This document shows, in pieces, positions 6,509 to 10,885 of a DNA stretch of 10,885 nt; the stretch's first letter is position 1; each line of letters starts with the position of its first letter. Position numbers and translations under genes: made by a program. The notes beneath the pieces were generated by a model. That model was given only the letters and a program-made list of their open reading frames with translations. It did not search any database and was not told the origin of the DNA. Source of the DNA: CBDUQI01 sp965369325 (lineage in GTDB: Bacteria > Pseudomonadota > Gammaproteobacteria > Steroidobacterales > JBCBZW01); the NCBI GenBank assembly GCA_965369325.1, contig CBDUQI010000201.1, positions 1 through 10,885 of the forward strand, written 5' to 3'.

Positions 6509-9500
6509 ATGTCGGGTTTAACCTTGTTCAAACGGATACAACATGCCGGCAGCGTACTCGCCGTCACAGCGGCGCTGGGCATGTCGCTTGCCAGTGAGGC
6601 GCAGGCGGTAGAAAAAGTCACCACGTACAAGGATGAGAACGGCTGGAAACTACAGGTCGACGGGCAGGACTACTACATCAAAGGCATGGTGTGGGGGTAC
6701 ACGCCGAGAAACGAGAACTACACCTACAACCTGTGGGGTGAATCCGACGACTTTGTCCGCAAGGTACTGGACTACGATTTTGGCTTGATGAAGGCGGGCG
6801 GCGTCAACACCATCCGCGCATTTACCACCATGCCGCCGCGCTGGGTGCAGTATGTGTTCGAGCAGTACGGTATCCGCACTGTAATCAACCCGCTGATGGG
6901 CCGTTACGGCTATAGCGTCGCCGGCAAGTGGCACCCGTTTACTGACTACTCCGATGAGCTGACGCGGGCCGTGATCAAGGCCGATACTCTGGCGATTATC
7001 GATCAGTACAAAAATACCCCCGGGGTGCTGATGTTTGCCTTTGGCAACGAGAGCAACTACGGGCTGTCCTGGAAGAGCTACGAGATCGAGAATCTGCCTG
7101 AAGGCGAGCGTTTTGCGGCCAAGGCCAGATTCTTGTACAGCCTGTTCAACGATGTGATGGCGGCCGGCAAGAAGATGGATCCCAACCATCCCTTTAGCAT
7201 CGTCAATGGCGATATCCAGTACCTGGATCTGATTGCAGAGATTTGCACCGATATGGACGTGCTCGGCAGCAACGTGTATCGCGGCAAGAGCTTTACCAGT
7301 TTATGGGAGGAGGTAGACGACAAGCTCGACCTGCCCGTGGTGTTCTTCGAGTTCGGTAGCGATGCTTTCAATGCGCGTGAGTTCAAAGAGGACCAGCGCG
7401 CGCAGGCGACCATTCTGCGCCATCAGTGGCTGGAGATGTACAGCAAGAGCTATGGCAACGGCGAGGAGGGCAACTCCATCGGCGGATTCGTATTCGAGTG
7501 GCGCGATGAATGGTGGAAGTACCTGCAGACCGAAAATCTGGACGTGCATGACAACAACGCCTCATGGGCAAACGGCGGCTATCCCTTCGACTTTGTTGAA
7601 GGCAAGAACAACATGAACGAGGAGTGGTTCGGCATTACCGCCCTTGGCACCCCCAATTCTGAGGGGGTGTACACCGCGCGCGTGCGCATGGCCTATGACG
7701 TGCTGGCAGCCATCTGGGCGATGGACCCGTACCGAACGCAGAAGGTGGCAGTGACCAAATCCATCGAAAACATGGATATGGATTATCTGAACCTGAAGAG
7801 CGAGGTGCGGTTGCTGAATAGCGAGGCGGATGAGCGCAGAAAGATTGTGAATTTCACCGGCGGCCGCCTGGAAGGCGAGCTTGTGCTGAAGGGCAACGAA
7901 AACCAGTTGACCGAAAGCGGCGAGAACGGCAACGAGTACACTGATGGTCAGATGATATTCCTGGACTTCGGCTTCGCGCCGACCGACCAGATTGATGGTC
8001 AGTTCTCGCTCAACGTGCTCGGCAATGTCGCCGACAAGGACGCGTTTGAAATTACCTACGGCCGCCGTGGCCTGCCGATTACTGTCGTCACCGAAGAGGT
8101 GGACGATCTGACGGGCGCACGCGTGGAGTCTACCGATACGCTCACCGATCGCGAGCGGGTGGAGATTTACGACTTCGACGCCACCTACTCAGGCGAACTG
8201 GTGGATATCACGGCCTTCTACCACACGCCTCGATTCCACTGGAAGTACCAGGGTGATTTCTTCGGCCTGATCAGCGAGACCACCGATATCAAGGGTATGG
8301 ATATATGGAACGCCAAAGCGCCGGAAGGCGTGGAGATTGTAGGTAAGGGTAAGCTGGACGGGCTGAAAGTGGTGTTTGGGCCGGAAATTTACTGGGGCGC
8401 CAACCCGAAAGTTGTGCTCAAGTACAGCTCCAAGCTGGGTCGGGTCGACTACACCGTGATGCACTCCGAGGACGTTGCGCGCACCGGCCAGTCGGCCTCA
8501 GCTACGGCTGCAACCGAGCGCGAAACCCGCCAGACCACCCTCTACACCAAAACCGCGCTCACGGATAACATCACCCTTGAAGCGGGCGGTATTATCGCTA
8601 GCACCGAGAAGGTGGATGACCTGTACGACCGCCACGAAGGCGACGAGGTGGTGCTGGACGACATCGAGTTTGAAGACACGCTGGGTCTTAAGTTGAAGCT
8701 GTCGTTCCCCATGTTCGGATCGCTAGCCTATGTCGCGACTCATCACGCTGGACTGGTGGCCGATGCGGGTGCGCCGTTGATCGAGTTTGGCTCACGTCTG
8801 CCGTACTCCGGGCTTGGTAACAAGGAAGAGTATGAAGCGGGCGTGATGATGAACTTTGGCTACTGGATGGTGTTCCCGCGCGTACTGGTGCGCAACAACC
8901 TGGTCGACGCGAACCCGATTATTCCGACCGGTATTGATGACGGTATTTTGAACCCCGGCCTGAGCCCGCGTAACCGGGATGACGATCCGTTTGCCGTGCT
9001 TGGGAATCGCGAGGCCCGCTCGGGCGAACTGTTCGTCACCTGGGACCCGACCGGTGCGACGCCGTTTTACGCCTGGGACAACGACTGGCGCGAGGATGCG
9101 GCATTTGCGTTTAACGTGGGCGCCAACTATACCGAGTACCCCACCGCCACGGACTCACATCTGTTCTTCTTTGAAGAAGGCGGTTTTAACGGGGCTTTCG
9201 GCGTTGGCCTGCCGGCTGAGGATGTCTGGCAGGTGAGTAGTCGCATGGTGTTTAACCCAAGCAACTACGCGCGCTACATTGCCAACTTCAGTGTCGGTTT
9301 TCTGCAAGCCACCGGCGCGCCGGAGGGTGGCACCCGCAAGTTCTATGAGATGGCGGGCAAGGCGGTGCTCGGACGCAAACACATTATCTCTGGCTACGTG
9401 AAAAAAGATGCGTGGGGGCCGTACGATTTTCATCGGCAGTTCAACATCACTTACCCCGAGCAGGTTAAGCTGGATTACTCAGTGCTGCTGGATTCGCGGC

Positions 9501-9637
9501 GTGATGAGCTGAACTCCACCAAAGTGGGTGTAAGAGCGCTGTACCGCTCGCTGGATGAGAACTCAGCCGATATATTTGACGTGGGCACCAACGATTACGA
9601 GTTCCTGTCGATCTTCTACTTCAACTACAGTTACTAG
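6509..9637 (+). CDS. Exported clan GH-A glucan-active enzyme fused to an outer-membrane beta-barrel
   Basis: The protein has 1042 residues from the ATG. Residues 1-33 form a Sec signal peptide (FKR n-region, hydrophobic core, cleavage after AQA). Residues about 38-400 form a (beta/alpha)8 enzyme domain: YIKGMVWG first strand, NTIRAF, then FGNES with acid/base Glu181 and FFEFGSD with nucleophile Glu281. The 100-residue spacing and FVFEWRDEWW strand fit clan GH-A, near the GH2 C-terminal domain and fungal GH72 glucanosyltransferases. Residues about 460-1042 lack enzyme motifs. They consist of alternating polar/hydrophobic strands with aromatic girdle residues and loops rich in Asp/Gly, ending in IFYFNYSY with a terminal Tyr, as expected for BAM-inserted barrels. 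Cleavage or transfer of beta-glucan at the cell surface or periplasmic mouth of the barrel is inferred; family assignment is uncertain. It probably leads an operon with the next two genes. Confidence 0.85.
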   Translation: MSGLTLFKRIQHAGSVLAVTAALGMSLASEAQAVEKVTTYKDENGWKLQVDGQDYYIKGMVWGYTPRNENYTYNLWGESDDFVRKVLDYDFGLMKAGGVNTIRAFTTMPPRWVQYVFEQYGIRTVINPLMGRYGYSVAGKWHPFTDYSDELTRAVIKADTLAIIDQYKNTPGVLMFAFGNESNYGLSWKSYEIENLPEGERFAAKARFLYSLFNDVMAAGKKMDPNHPFSIVNGDIQYLDLIAEICTDMDVLGSNVYRGKSFTSLWEEVDDKLDLPVVFFEFGSDAFNAREFKEDQRAQATILRHQWLEMYSKSYGNGEEGNSIGGFVFEWRDEWWKYLQTENLDVHDNNASWANGGYPFDFVEGKNNMNEEWFGITALGTPNSEGVYTARVRMAYDVLAAIWAMDPYRTQKVAVTKSIENMDMDYLNLKSEVRLLNSEADERRKIVNFTGGRLEGELVLKGNENQLTESGENGNEYTDGQMIFLDFGFAPTDQIDGQFSLNVLGNVADKDAFEITYGRRGLPITVVTEEVDDLTGARVESTDTLTDRERVEIYDFDATYSGELVDITAFYHTPRFHWKYQGDFFGLISETTDIKGMDIWNAKAPEGVEIVGKGKLDGLKVVFGPEIYWGANPKVVLKYSSKLGRVDYTVMHSEDVARTGQSASATAATERETRQTTLYTKTALTDNITLEAGGIIASTEKVDDLYDRHEGDEVVLDDIEFEDTLGLKLKLSFPMFGSLAYVATHHAGLVADAGAPLIEFGSRLPYSGLGNKEEYEAGVMMNFGYWMVFPRVLVRNNLVDANPIIPTGIDDGILNPGLSPRNRDDDPFAVLGNREARSGELFVTWDPTGATPFYAWDNDWREDAAFAFNVGANYTEYPTATDSHLFFFEEGGFNGAFGVGLPAEDVWQVSSRMVFNPSNYARYIANFSVGFLQATGAPEGGTRKFYEMAGKAVLGRKHIISGYVKKDAWGPYDFHRQFNITYPEQVKLDYSVLLDSRRDELNSTKVGVRALYRSLDENSADIFDVGTNDYEFLSIFYFNYSY
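7880..9634 (+). other. C-terminal outer-membrane beta-barrel-like region
   Basis: About 585 residues after the TIM barrel show successive amphipathic strands, for example FSLNVLGNV, VDITAFYH, KVVLKYSS, ITLEAGGIIA and LKLKLSF. They are joined by short turns and longer acidic, Gly/Asn-rich loops. Tyr and Trp residues cluster at strand ends. The last strand is strongly alternating and ends in an aromatic residue. These are outer-membrane barrel features. The length would suit a medium or large porin-like barrel, perhaps AlgE-like, but the strand number cannot be counted by eye with confidence. Confidence 0.65.
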
Positions 9638-9645
9638 TGACAGAG

Positions 9646-9661
9646 CGCGCATTAATGCGCG
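9646..9661. promoter_or_regulatory. 16-bp perfect palindrome in the intercistronic gap
   Basis: CGCGCATTAATGCGCG is a perfect palindrome, 8 bases after the stop of the enzyme-barrel gene and 3 bases before the AAGGA ribosome site of the lipoprotein gene. As RNA it would form a 6-bp stem with a UUAA loop. It could tune translation of the lipoprotein, stabilise the upstream message end, or be a protein-binding site. It has no T-run, so it is not a standard terminator. Confidence 0.45.
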
Positions 9662-9664
9662 GTC

Positions 9665-9669
9665 AAGGA
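9665..9669 (+). promoter_or_regulatory. Ribosome binding site of the lipoprotein gene
   Basis: AAGGA ends 8 bases before the ATG at 9678. This fixes the start: the frame is open further upstream inside the previous gene, but only 9678 has a good site and gives a proper lipoprotein signal. The ATG at 9732 would remove the Arg-rich n-region. Confidence 0.7.
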
Positions 9670-9677
9670 TTATTGCT

Positions 9678-10391
9678 ATGAGAAACCTACCTTGGAAAGC
9701 GGCGAGCCCAACAGGCCTCAGGAGACGGTTCATGGTATTGGCTGGCCTGGCGTTTTTACTCACTGGCGGTTGTGGGCCTGACGGTGGCGACGGCATGATT
9801 GTGACCACCGTGGCGCTGCCCACCGACACGCTGCTGAATCTCAACTGCGCAAACGTGGGTGTGCATCTGGAAACCTGCATTCTGGACGACCCGGAGAACC
9901 CGTATATCACCGCCACGATACGCGAGTTCGACGAGAACGATCCGGAGGCCATTACGAAGTTTGAGCTGGCGCAGGAGATTCCCGTGGGCCCCAGTGGCGC
10001 CAAAGCGCGTTTTTATCTGTGGGGTACCGCCCTGGCGCGCCGTGCCTCAGGCGAGAACCAGTGGTACACCGCACGTGCGCTGCACGAGCTGTTTGATGCC
10101 AGTGGCGATCCCATCGTGCAGGAGCAGGCACTTAAGGCGTATCGCTCAGTGCTGGAGAATTTTTTCGGCTCTGTCACGTTTTTTGTCTGCTGCGGCGATG
10201 TCGCCTTTTCGGCTTCTTTGAATGAACTGGTCGGCGATGACCTGTACCGCACAGCCGCGACCGGTTTTGAGCGGCTGGTACCCGGCGATCCGTTACTCAC
10301 TCAGGCGCTGCTGGCCGAATGGGGTTTTACTTACCAGCCCGCCACGCCGCCGAACTTCGACAACGGGGTGATGTCGGTCAACGATGGCTGA
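9678..10391 (+). CDS. Hypothetical outer-membrane lipoprotein
   Basis: The protein has 237 residues. It begins with a positively charged n-region (LRRRF), a hydrophobic stretch and the lipobox LTGGC, so Cys32 should be lipidated. The +2 residue is Gly rather than Asp, which favours sorting to the outer membrane. The mature part is not a family I recognise. Its centre (GTALARRASGENQWYTARALHELFDASGDP, read as two short segments, then QALKAYRSVLENFFG) looks helical and somewhat like a TPR helical hairpin, followed by a vicinal Cys pair in FFVCCGD. Two further Cys (NCAN and ETCI) lie near the N terminus. It sits 40 bases after the enzyme-barrel gene and overlaps the next gene, so it is probably a partner of the barrel, perhaps a periplasmic-side scaffold. 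That role is inferred only from context. Confidence 0.85.
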   Translation: MRNLPWKAASPTGLRRRFMVLAGLAFLLTGGCGPDGGDGMIVTTVALPTDTLLNLNCANVGVHLETCILDDPENPYITATIREFDENDPEAITKFELAQEIPVGPSGAKARFYLWGTALARRASGENQWYTARALHELFDASGDPIVQEQALKAYRSVLENFFGSVTFFVCCGDVAFSASLNELVGDDLYRTAATGFERLVPGDPLLTQALLAEWGFTYQPATPPNFDNGVMSVNDG

Positions 10392-10885
10392 TACCCGGCG
10401 CGGTACGCGCACGCAAGCGCGGGCGGGCTTAGTGATGGCAGGCGCTCGTATGCTCGCGGGCGCGCTTGCCGGTCTTCTGCTGACAGCGGGGACAGCGATG
10501 GCTGAGGCGATTCCGGTGCAATTGCAACAGACCGAGCAAGGCTGGCAGTTGCTGCGTGGGGGTAAGCCTTATCTGATCCGCGGCGCGGGCGGTGCGGGCG
10601 CACTGGTCCAACTGGCGGCGGCCGGCGCCAACTCCGTACGCACCTGGGGCGCTGATGATATCGATGCGCTGCTGGATGAGGCGCATGGCCTGGGGCTCAC
10701 CGTCACGGTTGGTATCTGGTTGGGTCATGAACGCCACGGTTTTGACTATGATGACCAGGCCCAGGTAGCTGAGCAACTGGCCAAGGCCCGTGAGACCGTG
10801 CTTCGGTACAAAGACCATCCTGCGCTGTTGATTTGGGGCATTGGCAATGAGATGGAGGGGTTCGGGGAGGGCGATAACCCGGCCA
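10384..10885 (+). CDS. Second exported clan GH-A (TIM-barrel) glycosidase, 3' partial
   Basis: The frame runs from ATG 10384 off the right edge with no stop; 167 codons are visible. The start lies inside the end of the lipoprotein gene (ATGGCTGA), which suggests translational coupling. An in-frame ATG at 10435 is an alternative start, but it would drop the Arg-rich n-region. Residues 1-40 form a signal peptide (RR, hydrophobic LAGALAGLLLTAG, AMA cleavage). The mature start WQLLRGGKPYLIRGAGG parallels WKLQVDGQDYYIKGMVWG in the enzyme-barrel protein. Then come NSVRTWG, LTVTVGIWLG and WGIGNEMEG, where Glu156 (codon 10849) is the expected acid/base of clan GH-A. It is therefore a distant paralogue of the first TIM-barrel enzyme, probably acting on the same glucan in the periplasm or outside. 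The nucleophile half lies beyond the window. Confidence 0.85.
   Translation, partial: MADTRRGTRTQARAGLVMAGARMLAGALAGLLLTAGTAMAEAIPVQLQQTEQGWQLLRGGKPYLIRGAGGAGALVQLAAAGANSVRTWGADDIDALLDEAHGLGLTVTVGIWLGHERHGFDYDDQAQVAEQLAKARETVLRYKDHPALLIWGIGNEMEGFGEGDNPA

Noticed and set aside
9555..9677. An upstream extension of the lipoprotein frame into the end of the enzyme-barrel gene.
   Set aside because: The extension overlaps the barrel's last strand in another frame and would bury the lipoprotein signal. The site at 9665-9669 sets the start at 9678.

Overview
The window is GC-rich, and every gene lies on the + strand. It looks like part of a beta-glucan gene cluster from a Gram-negative bacterium, most likely a marine gammaproteobacterium. 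The Gram-negative reading rests on a Sec signal peptide followed by an outer-membrane-type beta-barrel in one gene and a lipobox in the next. The marine gammaproteobacterial reading is an inference from the very long modular GH16 protein with Gly/Asp/Pro linkers and tandem carbohydrate-binding-like modules. No RNA genes, insertion sequences or CRISPR arrays are visible.

Layout. (1) Bases 2-6313 hold the 3' part of a giant secreted protein, with at least 2103 residues visible and its start off the left edge. Its modules in order are: the end of an unidentified module, a laminarinase-type GH16 domain with an intact ExDxxE site, three near-identical carbohydrate-binding-like beta-sandwiches, a fourth divergent one, a duplicated pair of bacterial Ig-like domains, a second GH16 domain whose active-site motif is degenerate, an ExoP-C-like module and a final beta-sandwich. 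(2) Bases 6314-6508 are intergenic, with a 12-bp hairpin, a small inverted repeat and a possible 15-codon upstream ORF. (3) Bases 6509-9637 encode a signal peptide, a clan GH-A TIM-barrel glycosidase or transglycosidase domain with both catalytic glutamates, and about 580 residues that look like an outer-membrane beta-barrel. (4) Bases 9678-10391 encode a small orphan lipoprotein. (5) From 10384 to the right edge runs the start of a second exported clan GH-A enzyme, overlapping the lipoprotein gene by 8 bases.

How they may work together. Genes 3-5 look like one operon (40-nt gap, then an 8-nt overlap). They would place a barrel-anchored glucan enzyme, a lipoprotein and a second exported TIM-barrel enzyme at the outer membrane, while the GH16 giant binds and cuts beta-1,3(-1,4)-glucan outside the cell. 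Two readings fit. One is uptake and degradation of a laminarin-type glucan. The other is production, remodelling and export of a self-made beta-glucan, by analogy with porin plus lipoprotein exporters such as AlgE/AlgK. The window has no TonB receptor, transporter or glycosyltransferase to decide between them. The enzyme-barrel fusion with its lipoprotein partner is the best candidate for an undescribed system.
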